In this document: positions 33,177-42,413 of the stretch, in pieces
How the letters are laid out: the number at the start of each line of letters is the position of its first letter
Position numbering within the stretch: position 1 is the first letter of the stretch
Assembly: GCF_002887595.1 (NCBI RefSeq)
Contig: NZ_PEBU01000003.1
Span: forward strand, 434,001-498,000
DNA: 64,000 bases
Reading direction: 5' to 3'
Source: Bowmanella denitrificans
Lineage (GTDB): Bacteria; Pseudomonadota; Gammaproteobacteria; Enterobacterales; Alteromonadaceae
Notes under the pieces: model-generated
Database searches by the model: none
Told to the model about the DNA's origin: nothing
What the model saw: the letters and a program-made list of their open reading frames with translations, nothing else
Made by a program: the position numbers and the translations under genes

Positions 33177-33653
33177 ATGAACTCTGCAAAACATATTGTG
33201 ACCCATCCGGCCCTGGTCGCCGGCCTTGGCGCAACACTCTGTACACTGCTGTTAACGCATCTGGATAGCTGGCAACAACATATCTGGTTAATGGCACCAT
33301 TTGGCGCCACTATGGTGATTCTGTTTGGCCTGCCCAGCAGTCCACTGGCACAACCGAAAAACATTATTTTCGGTCACTTACTGACGACCTTTATCGGCCT
33401 TGGCGTTATGCAGGCTATGGGGGTAACGCCGCTGTCTATCAGCCTGGCCATGGGGCTAGCCATCGCGCTGATGCTGCTAACCCGCACCACTCATCCACCG
33501 GCCGGTGCCAACCCTTTGGTAGTGATGCTGAGCGGTCAGGATTGGCTGTTTTTACTCACGCCAGTACTTTGTGGTGCCTTGCTGATTACAGCCTGCGGCT
33601 GGTGCTATCATAAGTTTATCAGCCGTCAGCCGTACCCGCTGCCACAGGGATAA
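33177..33653 (+). CDS. HPP-family membrane protein
   Basis: 158 residues, four hydrophobic helices. The HPP family signature is present as 'THPPAGANPLVVM' together with 'APFGATMVILFGLPSSPLAQPKNI'. HPP proteins are four-helix integral membrane proteins; some plant and cyanobacterial members are nitrite transporters, others are uncharacterised. AAGGAACTCT precedes the ATG. It is divergent from a TetR gene with two operators between them, so it is presumably derepressed by an unknown inducer. Confidence 0.9.
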   Translation: MNSAKHIVTHPALVAGLGATLCTLLLTHLDSWQQHIWLMAPFGATMVILFGLPSSPLAQPKNIIFGHLLTTFIGLGVMQAMGVTPLSISLAMGLAIALMLLTRTTHPPAGANPLVVMLSGQDWLFLLTPVLCGALLITACGWCYHKFISRQPYPLPQG

Positions 33654-33715
33654 CACTTGGCCTGTCATGCAAATCCCGGTATAACCCGTGCCCAAGCAAG
33701 TATCAGGAAGCGTTT

Positions 33716-34579
33716 ATGAGCAAAGTCAGTCTGGAACAATGGAAGATGTTTGTAGCAGTGGTGGAGGCCGGTGGTTTTGCCCAGGCAGGCGAGATGTTGT
33801 TTAAAACCCAGCCCACTATCAGTCATGGCATTCACAAGATAGAGCAGTTGCTGGGTAAAGATCTGTTCAACATTCAGGGCCGTAAGGCGATACTGACGCC
33901 CTTTGGCCAGAGCTTGCTGCCACAAGCCAAGTTATTGGTAAGTCAGGCGCAGCATCTGGAAGATCAGGCCATCAGTTTCAATCAGCCAGCCAGGCAATTA
34001 CGTCTGGCGGTGGATGTATTACTGCCACCGACTTACTGGCATGCGGCGTTGCAACAGGTGCTGCGCGCCTACCCACAAACCAATTTCAAAGTGCAGCAAA
34101 GCAGTTTGTCCAGAGCCGCAGAATTGCTGGAGGACGGCCATGTGGATCTGGCGATCGGCAGTCGTTTGCCAGCGCAGATAATCAGCTATCCACTTACCTC
34201 AGTGCAGCTATGGGCGGTAGTCAGCAACGAGCATAAACTGGCCACAAGCAAAGATCTTAAGCTTGATGATCTGACCTGCCATCGCCAGATAGTGATATCT
34301 GATATGGGGCTGAGGCAAAACACTAACTCCGGCTGGCTGGGCAGCACCCAACGCTTGTCGGTTTATGATGCTCAGGCCGCACTGGCGGCGGTTAGCTCGG
34401 GACTGGGTTATGCCTGGCTGCCAGACTGGCTGATCAGCCTTCCACTTAAAAACGGCGAGCTTAGCAAACTTTCGTTACAGGATGGCGGATGTCGCCAGGT
34501 TGCCCTGCAACTGGGTTACTACCCCACATACCAGGATGATCCTGTGTTGCAGACCCTGCGGGATGCCTTGCTGAATTGA
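33716..34579 (+). CDS. LysR-family regulator
   Basis: 287 residues. Winged helix at 1-60: 'EQWKMFVAVVEAGGFAQAGEMLFKTQPTISHGIHKIEQLLG', in pieces, the standard LysR DNA-binding domain with Lys/Gln-rich recognition region. Residues ~90-287 are the periplasmic-binding-protein-like effector domain. AGGAAG precedes the ATG. It is transcribed toward the DsbA-like/cyclase operon with a perfect inverted repeat at its end, so it is a candidate activator of that operon. Effector unknown. Confidence 0.93.
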   Translation: MSKVSLEQWKMFVAVVEAGGFAQAGEMLFKTQPTISHGIHKIEQLLGKDLFNIQGRKAILTPFGQSLLPQAKLLVSQAQHLEDQAISFNQPARQLRLAVDVLLPPTYWHAALQQVLRAYPQTNFKVQQSSLSRAAELLEDGHVDLAIGSRLPAQIISYPLTSVQLWAVVSNEHKLATSKDLKLDDLTCHRQIVISDMGLRQNTNSGWLGSTQRLSVYDAQAALAAVSSGLGYAWLPDWLISLPLKNGELSKLSLQDGGCRQVALQLGYYPTYQDDPVLQTLRDALLN

Positions 34580-34596
34580 TAGAAATCTTCTATCAA
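34576..34596. promoter_or_regulatory. Perfect inverted repeat at the lysR end, 80 bp before the DsbA-like gene
   Basis: TTGATAGAA (34576-34584) and TTCTATCAA (34588-34596) are perfect arms around ATC, and the left arm contains the lysR stop codon. The AT-rich stem is a poor terminator but fits a LysR-type T-N11-A operator for the next operon. Confidence 0.45.
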
Positions 34597-34675
34597 ATTC
34601 CCTGAAAAGCCTCATTATTCATCTTATGGGCCATTGATTACTCTGTTCACACTGATTAACCAACAGAGTAATACA

Positions 34676-35317
34676 ATGATTCGCGTAGAGTTTTTCCATG
34701 ATGCCGTATGCGGCTGGTGTTATTTACAGTCACCCAGGCTAAAAGTGGTTGCACAGGAGCTGGGCCTAGAAGTGATCCACCGGGCCTTTGTGTTGCAACG
34801 TAATGAGCAGGAAATGGTGGCCCGCTTCGGCTCGATGCAAGGGGCTAAAGAAGAAATCCTGCGTCACTGGCAAGCTTGTCAGCGCCAGGCCGAGCAGCCT
34901 GAGCGTTTTAATATCGAAGGCATGCGCGCTCAACCATTTAACTACCCCAGTGGCTATCAGGCGGCGCTGGCAGCCAAAAGTGCCGAAAAATTACAAGGTC
35001 AGCAAGGCCACTGGGTGTTGTTTGACGCTATTCAAACCGCGCATTTACGTGACAACCGTAATATCGGCGACCAGCCTACCTTATTGGATATTGCGGCAGA
35101 GCAAGGCTTTGACGCCGGTGAAATTGCCAGACTGATGCAAAGCCAGGATGTCATCAAAGCAGTAGAACTGGATAACGCCAGAGCCAGGCATTTACAGGTT
35201 CGCTCGATTCCCAGCCTGTATATCAATGATTCCACCCTGATTTCCAGCACCCTCACGCAAGGCCAGATGCGCAGCCTGCTGAATCAGGAAATAACGCAAT
35301 TGGAGGCCACCGTATGA
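34676..35317 (+). CDS. DsbA-family (FrnE-like) thiol oxidoreductase
   Basis: 213 residues from ATG 34676 (GAG upstream; an in-frame TTG at 34634 is unlikely). No signal peptide, so cytoplasmic. The redox motif CGWC is in 'DAVCGWCYLQSP' near residue 13, and the C-terminal cis-proline loop reads 'VRSIPSLYINDST'. Cytoplasmic DsbA-like FrnE proteins act as thiol isomerases or glutathione-dependent enzymes. Its stop overlaps the start of the downstream cyclase by four bases, so the two are co-translated and probably act in one detoxification or aromatic-degradation path. Confidence 0.9.
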   Translation: MIRVEFFHDAVCGWCYLQSPRLKVVAQELGLEVIHRAFVLQRNEQEMVARFGSMQGAKEEILRHWQACQRQAEQPERFNIEGMRAQPFNYPSGYQAALAAKSAEKLQGQQGHWVLFDAIQTAHLRDNRNIGDQPTLLDIAAEQGFDAGEIARLMQSQDVIKAVELDNARARHLQVRSIPSLYINDSTLISSTLTQGQMRSLLNQEITQLEATV

Positions 35318-36333
35318 ACAACCCTGTAGCGAAATCCGTTGCCGTACTGGTTAGCCTGTTATTGCAAGTGACACCATCAATGGCGCATCAAACCGCGGCG
35401 CAACAGGTCTCATCTGATGCCAAGGTCGGCACCAGCCCCTGGGGCAAAGACGACGAGCTGGGCAGACTGAATCTGAACACCGCGGTGCAGCGCAATCTAT
35501 TGCTGTCCCGAGCAGACTGGAATGAAGTGTATGACCTGTCAGTAGAATATTTTGTCGGTATGCCAAGTTGGCAGGCGGCGGGCGATCCGACCTACCAAAT
35601 CTGGATGACCCATACCCCAAGAGGTGCTGTGGTCGACAATGTTCTGGGCCAGGGAGACGCAGTGAATAAGCATGTAAGCTATTCCGGCAGCGCGATTTCC
35701 ATGTATACCCATATGGGTACCCATATCGATGCACTCAGCCATTTTGGTCTGAATGGTGAAATCTATAACGGCTTTCATGCCGACAAGCACTTGGGAGATA
35801 AGGGCTGGCAACGTAGCGGTGCCGAGACCATCCCACCTATTATTGCCAGAGGCGTATTGCTGGATATTGCCGCCAGCAAGGGATTAACGCAACTGGCCGA
35901 CAACTACAGGATCAGCGCCGAAGATATCCAGGCTGCTTTGCAAACACAGCAGATGACACTGCAAAAAGGCGATGTGGTGCTAATCCGTACCGGCCGTATG
36001 CAGGATTATGAAAATGCCGCAGCCTATATGCAAAATGCCCCTGGACTGGGTATGCAGGCAGCACGATATCTGGCAGAACAGGGCCAGGCTATGCTGGTTG
36101 GTGCGGATAACCTGAGCTTTGAATCCTTCCCTTCTGAAGTAACAGGTAACTATGTGCCCGTGCATACCTACCTGTTAGCCCAGCAAGGCGTGCCCATTAT
36201 GGAATTGGTCAACCTTGAATCCCTGGCCAGAGATAAGGTTTATGAGTTTGTGTTTATCGCCGCGTCACTGAAGCTGCGTGGTGCAGATGCCGCCCCCATC
36301 AGGCCCATTGCAATCCCTTTGCAGCGCGAATAG
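35314..36333 (+). CDS. Secreted cyclase-family metal hydrolase (kynurenine formamidase-like)
   Basis: 339 residues with a signal peptide ending 'SMAHQ' near residue 25. The cyclase-family motif HMGTHIDALSH (133-143) supplies metal ligands H133, H137 and D139, with H143 nearby. PF04199 includes kynurenine formamidases and polyketide cyclases, which hydrolyse or cyclise small aromatic substrates using Zn or Mn. The substrate is unknown. A signal peptide makes a periplasmic hydrolase likely. It overlaps the DsbA-like gene by four bases and may follow the LysR gene's control. Confidence 0.9.
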   Translation: MNNPVAKSVAVLVSLLLQVTPSMAHQTAAQQVSSDAKVGTSPWGKDDELGRLNLNTAVQRNLLLSRADWNEVYDLSVEYFVGMPSWQAAGDPTYQIWMTHTPRGAVVDNVLGQGDAVNKHVSYSGSAISMYTHMGTHIDALSHFGLNGEIYNGFHADKHLGDKGWQRSGAETIPPIIARGVLLDIAASKGLTQLADNYRISAEDIQAALQTQQMTLQKGDVVLIRTGRMQDYENAAAYMQNAPGLGMQAARYLAEQGQAMLVGADNLSFESFPSEVTGNYVPVHTYLLAQQGVPIMELVNLESLARDKVYEFVFIAASLKLRGADAAPIRPIAIPLQRE

Positions 36334-36419
36334 GAGTAAAAGGAGCGCACTGTTTGGAATTTTTCCACTCGAGCGATAGATCCAGGTCAAAAAAACAGCA
36401 CAAGGATTGAATACAATAC

Positions 36420-36440
36420 CCCCGAATGACTTTCGGGGAG
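36420..36440 (+). promoter_or_regulatory. Hairpin occluding the ribosome-binding site of the GGDEF gene
   Basis: CCCCGAA (36420-36426) pairs with TTCGGGG (36432-36438) around TGACT. The right arm carries most of the Shine-Dalgarno sequence GGGGAG (36435-36440), six bases before the ATG. The stem should reduce translation unless opened. Confidence 0.5.
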
Positions 36441-36445
36441 TTGTA

Positions 36446-37360
36446 ATGTTTAATCCTTCGTTGCCACTGCAAGACCTGCTTAATGCTATGCCGGACGCCA
36501 CGCTGGTGGTGGATTCGGAAGGGCAAATTTTAATCTGCAACCACCTGTTGGAGGAATTATTCGGCTACCCGCCCCGCTACCTTGAGGGCGAAATGGTCAG
36601 CCGTCTGATTCCGCAGGAGCAGCGTTCGGCTCATCATCAACATATTCAACAGTATATGCAGACACCGCAACGCCGCATGATGGGTGCGGTTATGACGTTA
36701 TATGGACAAAAAAGTCAGGGTGACACCTTTCCTGTCGACATTATGCTCAGCCCGCTGGTGCTGGACGACAAAAAACTGGTGATTTGTACCGTCCGCGATA
36801 TGACAGATATTAAGCAAATGCAGGATGCTCTGACCGAAGGGCTGAAACGGGAACGGCAACTGGCCCGCATTGATGCGCTGACCGGCTGTGCCAATCGCCG
36901 GGCTTTTATGGAGCTGGCTGAGTATGAATTAGAACGATGCAGCCGCTATCAACGCCCTTTTAGTCTGGCCTATCTGGATCTGGATAACTTTAAGCAGGTG
37001 AATGATCTGCATGGCCATCTGGCCGGTGATAATCTTCTTCAGAACATTGCCCGGAGGCTGCAAAGCTGTCTGCGCAGCAGTGATACTGTGGCTCGTATCG
37101 GGGGTGATGAATTTGTTCTGCTGCTACCGGAAACACCACAAAACGTTGCTAAATTTATGTTAGACCGCCTGCACCATCAGTTGCTGGAGGAAATGGCCAA
37201 ACAGCACTGCCCGGTGACCTTCAGCATTGGGGTTTTGTCTTGTACACAAGCACCAGAGCATATTGATCATTTGCTGAAAATGGTAGATGAACTCATGTAC
37301 AGCATTAAACAAAAGGGTAAAAACGCTATTCGTTACTGCCACTTTCCAGCCATTCTCTGA
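36446..37360 (+). CDS. PAS-GGDEF diguanylate cyclase
   Basis: 304 residues from ATG 36446 (GGGGAG upstream). Residues ~8-125 are a PAS sensor domain ('LLNAMPDATLVVDSEG', then 'VICTVRDMTDIKQ'). Residues ~140-304 are a GGDEF domain with the intact active site GGDEF at 219-223 and the allosteric I-site R210-S-S-D213 five residues upstream. It should therefore make cyclic di-GMP and be inhibited by it. No membrane segments, so the signal is cytoplasmic (redox, gas or ligand). A hairpin appears to occlude its ribosome-binding site. Its 3' end overlaps the convergent peptidase gene by 35 bp. Confidence 0.95.
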   Translation: MFNPSLPLQDLLNAMPDATLVVDSEGQILICNHLLEELFGYPPRYLEGEMVSRLIPQEQRSAHHQHIQQYMQTPQRRMMGAVMTLYGQKSQGDTFPVDIMLSPLVLDDKKLVICTVRDMTDIKQMQDALTEGLKRERQLARIDALTGCANRRAFMELAEYELERCSRYQRPFSLAYLDLDNFKQVNDLHGHLAGDNLLQNIARRLQSCLRSSDTVARIGGDEFVLLLPETPQNVAKFMLDRLHHQLLEEMAKQHCPVTFSIGVLSCTQAPEHIDHLLKMVDELMYSIKQKGKNAIRYCHFPAIL

Positions 37361-38123
37361 ATATATCCCTGGCCGGTGCCTGCTCAAATCGCTGTAAAAG
37401 CGGCACAAACACCGGCTTTTCCAACATGGCATCCAGTGCTGTTACTAACTGCTGGATATCTTCTGACTCGTTTCGACAGCAAGACTGATATTCGCTGATA
37501 AGTTGACTGAGTCCTTTGCCATAATCCTGCCTTAACTGACGGTCAGCCAACACAAAAAACCAGGCTCCTCCCCAGTACGCCGCCGCATATTGGCGATTTT
37601 TCATTAAGCGTCTGGCCACACTGGCGGCACTATATTGGCTGTTATACCAGCGTGCCTGGGGTTTGATTTTGCTTCGATAGGCATCTTCCAAGCTGCCTTC
37701 AAGCACCCCGGCATCAGCCATTAACTGATACTGCATAAAGCTGGCAAAGCCTTCGGCAAACCAACTGTTCCAACTGCCAAGATAAGGAATCGCCAGGTGG
37801 CTGAGTTCATGATAGGCGGTCCAGTCATTGACGAAGCGTTGCAAGGGAAAGCGGGTATCCACATAAAAATGCACACTTTGCTGCTCCTGCCGCCAGGTAT
37901 TGGCCCAGGGCACCGGCTGATTGGCCTTGCGCGGGTGCAGATGCAATGCCATGGTAAAAGGATACTCACCAAGGGCAGTTTGACTGGCCTTAACCGCTTT
38001 GTCTAACCAGGCCTTCAGCTTACTTTGCTGCTCTGCGTCAAACTGTGCCAGCCCGCGAATCTGGTATGCCTCACGAGCCTGCAAAGGTAACGACAAAAGC
38101 AGTAAAAACAGCAAAATACGCAT
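37326..38123 (-). CDS. Secreted HExxH (gluzincin-like) peptidase
   Basis: 265 residues. Signal peptide ends at 'LPLQA' near residue 16. The zinc motif HELSH occupies 105-109, and the third ligand is probably E124 in 'WFAEG', 15 residues after the second His, which is the gluzincin (peptidase MA) arrangement. The sequence around it ('NDWTAYHELSHLAIPYLG', 'WFAEGFASFMQY') matches the secreted DUF2268/MA-like group. GGAG precedes the ATG. Its last 35 bases overlap the end of the GGDEF gene on the other strand. Confidence 0.86.
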   Translation of the reverse strand: MRILLFLLLLSLPLQAREAYQIRGLAQFDAEQQSKLKAWLDKAVKASQTALGEYPFTMALHLHPRKANQPVPWANTWRQEQQSVHFYVDTRFPLQRFVNDWTAYHELSHLAIPYLGSWNSWFAEGFASFMQYQLMADAGVLEGSLEDAYRSKIKPQARWYNSQYSAASVARRLMKNRQYAAAYWGGAWFFVLADRQLRQDYGKGLSQLISEYQSCCRNESEDIQQLVTALDAMLEKPVFVPLLQRFEQAPARDIFREWLESGSNE

Positions 38124-38213
38124 CTGAACTCCCCGACACAGTGTCAGTTAATACTGGCAGCCGACACTGATGTCTCAAGGTCAATCATCTGGGTTTGTGC
38201 TGCGTTGGTCTTA

Positions 38214-39872
38214 TCAGGTTTTATAACTGCCAACCAGTTCCTGCAAATCAGCCGCCAGTTTATTTAAACTGGTGGAGATGTTATTAGCTTCCTGCGTGCC
38301 TCGTGCCGACTGTTCGGCAATACTGACAATAGTATGCAGATTTTCATTGATGGATTCAGACACGGTAGTTTGCTGTTCAGCTGCGGCGGCAATCTGGTTG
38401 TTCATATCATTGATGGTCGTCACTGCCTGGTAGATTTCTTTTAAGGCTCTGTCCACCTCTTTGGTTTGTTTAACCGTCTCTTCACTGCCTTCACGAATTG
38501 AGCTGATCGCACCGACCGCCTCATTGGCACCGCTTTGCAAACGGCCAATCATCTGATTGATTTCCCCGGTGCTTGCCGCCGTGCGCGCTGCCAGGGTGCG
38601 CACCTCATCGGCCACCACAGCAAAACCCCGCCCCTGCTCCCCGGCACGAGCCGCTTCTATCGCGGCGTTCAGGGCCAGTAAATTAGTCTGTTCGGCAATA
38701 CCGCTGATCACTTCCAGCACCGAGCCAATATTTTTCGACTCCTCCCCCACTTTGGAAATAACGTCCACGCCGGTGTTAACCTTCACTTCCAGTCCACCGA
38801 TGACCTTAATGGCATCGTCTAATCTGACCGATGCCCCTTTCACCTGTTTTTCAACTTCACCGGTGGCTCCGGCAGCATTGCTGGCGCTGCTGGCCACTTC
38901 CTGGGCCGCGGCAGACATTTCGTTCATCGCAACCGCGACCATGTCACTTTCACTATGCTGACGACGCACGCCTTCGTCGGCCTGCTGCATAATCTGACTC
39001 AGCTCTTCACTGGACAATGCCAGGGTTTTAACCGACCCACGCACATTATCTACCAGCGCCGCCACTTTGCCGGCAAAAGTATTGAAGGCTTTGGCCAGCG
39101 CCCCTAATTCATGCCCCAGGCTTTCGTCCAGGCGCCGGGTCAGATCCCCCTCACCACTGGCAATATTCTGCATTGCGGCCACAGCACCATTCAGCGGTTG
39201 AATAATGCTACGGGCAAGTAAAGCCCCCAGGATCAGGGCAGCAGCCAGCAACAATGCCGCCAGTATCAGGATTGAGATCATGCTATTGCGACTCTGCGCC
39301 CGCAGTTTAGCTTCCAGCTCGGCCAGGGTGTGGTCCAGATCGTCAATATAAAAACCAGTGGCGATAACCCAATCCTGGCCAGGAAACTTTATGGCCTTGG
39401 CCAGCTTAGGACTCGGCTGGCTTTGCCCGGCTTTCGGCCAGTTATACTCAATGTAATCGCCACCTTTGCGCGCCGCTTCAATATATTCACGCACCAGGTT
39501 GCGCCCTTCTGGTGAACGGCTGTCGTAGAAATTTTTGCCTTCACGTTCGGGATTATCGGCACTCACCACCTGCACACCACGAGTGTCATATACGAAGAAA
39601 TAATTATTGCCGTGATCGTATCTGAGCTTGCGTAAAATCGCCTTTACCTGCTCAGTGTCAGTGGCAGACTGAGTGGCACTGATGGCCATTTCCAGCAGTT
39701 CATCCAGTTCTTTGCGTTTTTCTTCCGTCAGGGACTGACGTTGCTGCTTAAGGCTGTCTTCAACAATGTCATTGGCATTGCTGATAGCCAGCCAGGTCAG
39801 CAAGACCGCGAGCAAAAATGTCGGCACAGCGGCAAGCAGCAGGATACGAAATTTGATCGAGAGGGTGCGCAT
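38214..39872 (-). CDS. Methyl-accepting chemotaxis protein with single-Cache sensor
   Basis: 552 residues from ATG 39872, where the membrane anchor '[20 protein letters not shown]' begins soon after. A periplasmic sCache-type domain (~35-185) holds '[15 protein letters not shown]' and '[17 protein letters not shown]', as in receptors for small carboxylates. A second helix (~195-215) and HAMP (~215-270) lead to the signalling helices. The tip motif '[35 protein letters not shown]' is present (in pieces). It signals through CheW/CheA. It is a monocistronic orphan; ligand unknown. Confidence 0.95.
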   Translation of the reverse strand: MRTLSIKFRILLLAAVPTFLLAVLLTWLAISNANDIVEDSLKQQRQSLTEEKRKELDELLEMAISATQSATDTEQVKAILRKLRYDHGNNYFFVYDTRGVQVVSADNPEREGKNFYDSRSPEGRNLVREYIEAARKGGDYIEYNWPKAGQSQPSPKLAKAIKFPGQDWVIATGFYIDDLDHTLAELEAKLRAQSRNSMISILILAALLLAAALILGALLARSIIQPLNGAVAAMQNIASGEGDLTRRLDESLGHELGALAKAFNTFAGKVAALVDNVRGSVKTLALSSEELSQIMQQADEGVRRQHSESDMVAVAMNEMSAAAQEVASSASNAAGATGEVEKQVKGASVRLDDAIKVIGGLEVKVNTGVDVISKVGEESKNIGSVLEVISGIAEQTNLLALNAAIEAARAGEQGRGFAVVADEVRTLAARTAASTGEINQMIGRLQSGANEAVGAISSIREGSEETVKQTKEVDRALKEIYQAVTTINDMNNQIAAAAEQQTTVSESINENLHTIVSIAEQSARGTQEANNISTSLNKLAADLQELVGSYKT

Positions 39873-40009
39873 AAGGAAACCTTTTATTTTTGTTAGGTTA
39901 ACCTTAGTAGAAACTCGTTCAAATGTGACAGTCAAGTGCCTTGATTGGTCATTTTTTTCTTAACCGACAACCAGATACAAGAATCTGATAATGCCCGGCA
40001 TGGGCATAG

Positions 40010-41029
40010 TTACTTGTCCTGATTCACCACCAGTTCCAGCTTAGCCTTATCAGAGGATGCCATCATTTTGGCCATGGCATCCGGGCAATAGCCCTTGCGA
40101 CAGCAACGTGACAGGTCAGCAAAGTGCTGATTAGCCCGTTTACGCAGCATTGCACTTAATACCCCTTTGAGCCAAATCAGCCCCTGATCACCATCCTGAC
40201 GCTTATGCCATAACAAGCCAAGCTGAGTAGGCGGCAGTTCAATCGGCGTTTCATAAACCGCCAGCTCACCATTAAAGATTTCCTTCTCAATCGCCATAGA
40301 GGGCACGACACAGATCAGATTGCTGTCTTTAAGCAGTGGCGCCACGGCAGAAAAATGATTCACCGACATGGCCACTCTCCGGGTCATGCCCAACTGCAAC
40401 AACGCCACATCGGTTACGCCGGTGGTATCTCCCGACATGGACACCAGTAGATGCTCGGCACGAATAAAATCTTCCAGACTCAGTTCATTTCCTGCCAGCG
40501 GGTGACCAGGGCGCATGGCACAAACATAACGGGGGCTGAACAGAAATTCGCTGCGGATCACGCTCGACATCATGGTCTGCCCAGCGGCCACCATATCCAC
40601 TTCAGCGTCATTTAGGGCCTTTTCATTATTCACTATGGTATTAGGAATAGCATGAATATTGATATTGGGGGCATGCTGTTCAATATAACGGCGCAGCGGT
40701 GACCACACCATGCTCACGGTAATATCGGATATCACTAATCTGAAGGTACGTCTTGCTGTTGCCGGATCAAAGGAGGTAGGATCCACCGCATCTTCCAACT
40801 GGCGCAACGGGTCGCGGATCTGGCTCCACAAATTCTGCGCAAACACCGTGGGTTGAATGCCCCGTCCATCCTTAACAAACAACTCATCTTTCCAGGCACT
40901 GCGCATTCTGGATAAGGCATTAGACACAGCAGGCTGGGTCATGGCCAGACGATCTGCGGCCCGGGTAATAGCGCCTTCTGTCATGATGGCGTCAAAAATC
41001 ATCAGTAGATTCAGGTCCTGATGTCGCAT
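40010..41029 (-). CDS. LysR-family regulator, MexT-like position, cysteine-rich tail
   Basis: 339 residues. LysR winged helix at 1-60 ('LNLLMIFDAIMTEGAITRAADRLAMTQPAVSNALSRMR', in pieces) and effector domain ~90-300. It is divergent from a MexEF-OprN-type efflux operon, the arrangement of MexT in Pseudomonas, so it probably activates that operon. After the normal domain end a tail carries 'CCRKGYC' (C309, C310, C315), an unusual cysteine cluster that could give redox sensing or metal binding. AGGAG precedes the ATG. Confidence 0.92.
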   Translation of the reverse strand: MRHQDLNLLMIFDAIMTEGAITRAADRLAMTQPAVSNALSRMRSAWKDELFVKDGRGIQPTVFAQNLWSQIRDPLRQLEDAVDPTSFDPATARRTFRLVISDITVSMVWSPLRRYIEQHAPNINIHAIPNTIVNNEKALNDAEVDMVAAGQTMMSSVIRSEFLFSPRYVCAMRPGHPLAGNELSLEDFIRAEHLLVSMSGDTTGVTDVALLQLGMTRRVAMSVNHFSAVAPLLKDSNLICVVPSMAIEKEIFNGELAVYETPIELPPTQLGLLWHKRQDGDQGLIWLKGVLSAMLRKRANQHFADLSRCCRKGYCPDAMAKMMASSDKAKLELVVNQDK

Positions 41030-41077
41030 CAGTGTGCTCCTGTTGAATTGTTAAACAAAATAATACATCACCCAGAC

Positions 41078-41089
41078 TGATATGTATCA
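41078..41089. promoter_or_regulatory. Candidate LysR operator between regulator and efflux operon
   Basis: TGATA and TATCA form inverted arms around TG in the 141-bp divergent spacer. It lies 48 bp from the LysR start and 81 bp from the pump gene start, a usual activator position. Confidence 0.45.
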
Positions 41090-41170
41090 TATAAATTTAT
41101 AATTTTTTTTATTTACTTGGTGCTCCCATACTTGCCAGCGTCGCAATTGGCTAACTTTATGGAGAGACAC

Positions 41171-42412
41171 ATGAACCCCAAGCATTTATTACCTGCGGGC
41201 TTATTACTCAGCTCACTGGCCCTGCTAAGCGCCTGTGGTACAGACGTTCAGAACGACCACCAGATGCAGGCACCGCAGGTGTCGGTCGCACCGGTTATCA
41301 ATCAACGTATCACCGAATGGGATGAGTTTACTGGCCGCCTTGAAGCACCGCAAACGGTTGAACTGCGCCCCAGAGTCTCCGGCTATATTGATATGGTTGC
41401 CTTTGAAGAAGGCGCTCTGGTCAAAGCCGGTGATCCACTGTTCTTTATAGATAACCGCCCCTTCAAGGCGGAAGTCAGCCGCCTTGAAGGTGAGCTGGAA
41501 CAAGCACAAAGCCAGGTGGATTTGGCGCAAAGTGAATATGATCGGGCCCTGAAACTGGCCCGCCAGTCTGCCATTTCCGAGGAAGTGGTAGACAATCGTC
41601 GCGCCCAGTTGCAACAGGCCAAGGCTCGCATTCACTCGGTCACCGCAGCACTGGATATTGCCCGTTTGAACCGCGGCTACACCAGAGTGGAAGCGCCTAT
41701 ATCCGGTCGTGTATCACGCGCGCTTATCACCAAAGGCAACTATGTGAATGCCGGACAAAGCCTGCTGACCACTATCGTTTCCACCGATAAGGTTTACGCC
41801 TACTTTGATGCCGATGAGCAAACCTACCTTAACTATCTGAAACTGGCCAAAGAGGGCACCCGCGCCAGCGCCCGTGATGCCGAACACCCGGTGTTTATGG
41901 GGCTGGCCAGTGACAGCGGTTACCCTTATGAAGGCGTGGTGGATTTTATGGACAACCAGATTGACCCATCCACCGGTACCATTCGTGCCCGCGCAGTATT
42001 TAACAATGCCGAAGGCCAGTTCCTGCCAGGTTTGTTCGCGCGCATCAAACTAACCGGCAGCGCCAGCTACAACGGCATTCTGATTGAAGACCGCGCCATA
42101 GGCACCGATCTTAGCAATAAGTTTGTACTGGTACTGGATGAGGCCAATCAGGTGCAATACCGTGCCGTACAACTGGGTGAGAAACTAGAGGGCCTGCGCA
42201 TTATCAAATCCGGCCTGCAAGCAGAAGACCGAATTGTGGTTAATGGTTTGCAGCGTGTACGCCCTGGCACCCCGGTCAGTCCGGAGTTTGTCAATATGAC
42301 CAGCCAGGCCAAGCTTGAGCAATTGCAAGCGATGCAGGCTCGTCTGGATGCGCAATTTGGCACCGAACAATTAGCTAAGCAATCTGCTACCAGCAGCGTG
42401 GTAGGAGGCTAA
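41171..42412 (+). CDS. RND efflux periplasmic adaptor (MexE/AcrA-like lipoprotein)
   Basis: 413 residues from ATG 41171 (GGAGAG upstream). A lipobox ('LALLSAC', C22) anchors it to the inner membrane. The membrane-fusion-protein parts are visible: lipoyl half-motifs 'GYIDMVAFEEGALVKAGDPLFFID' and 'VEAPISGRVSRALITKGNYVNAG' (each in part), flanking a coiled hairpin (~95-165). It bridges the RND pump to the outer-membrane channel. First gene of a three-gene operon; one base separates its stop from the pump ATG. Confidence 0.94.
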   Translation: MNPKHLLPAGLLLSSLALLSACGTDVQNDHQMQAPQVSVAPVINQRITEWDEFTGRLEAPQTVELRPRVSGYIDMVAFEEGALVKAGDPLFFIDNRPFKAEVSRLEGELEQAQSQVDLAQSEYDRALKLARQSAISEEVVDNRRAQLQQAKARIHSVTAALDIARLNRGYTRVEAPISGRVSRALITKGNYVNAGQSLLTTIVSTDKVYAYFDADEQTYLNYLKLAKEGTRASARDAEHPVFMGLASDSGYPYEGVVDFMDNQIDPSTGTIRARAVFNNAEGQFLPGLFARIKLTGSASYNGILIEDRAIGTDLSNKFVLVLDEANQVQYRAVQLGEKLEGLRIIKSGLQAEDRIVVNGLQRVRPGTPVSPEFVNMTSQAKLEQLQAMQARLDAQFGTEQLAKQSATSSVVGG

Positions 42413-42413
42413 G

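Noticed and set aside
41117-41170. Upstream TTG start for the RND adaptor
   Set aside because: The lipoprotein signal and GGAGAG both point to ATG 41171.
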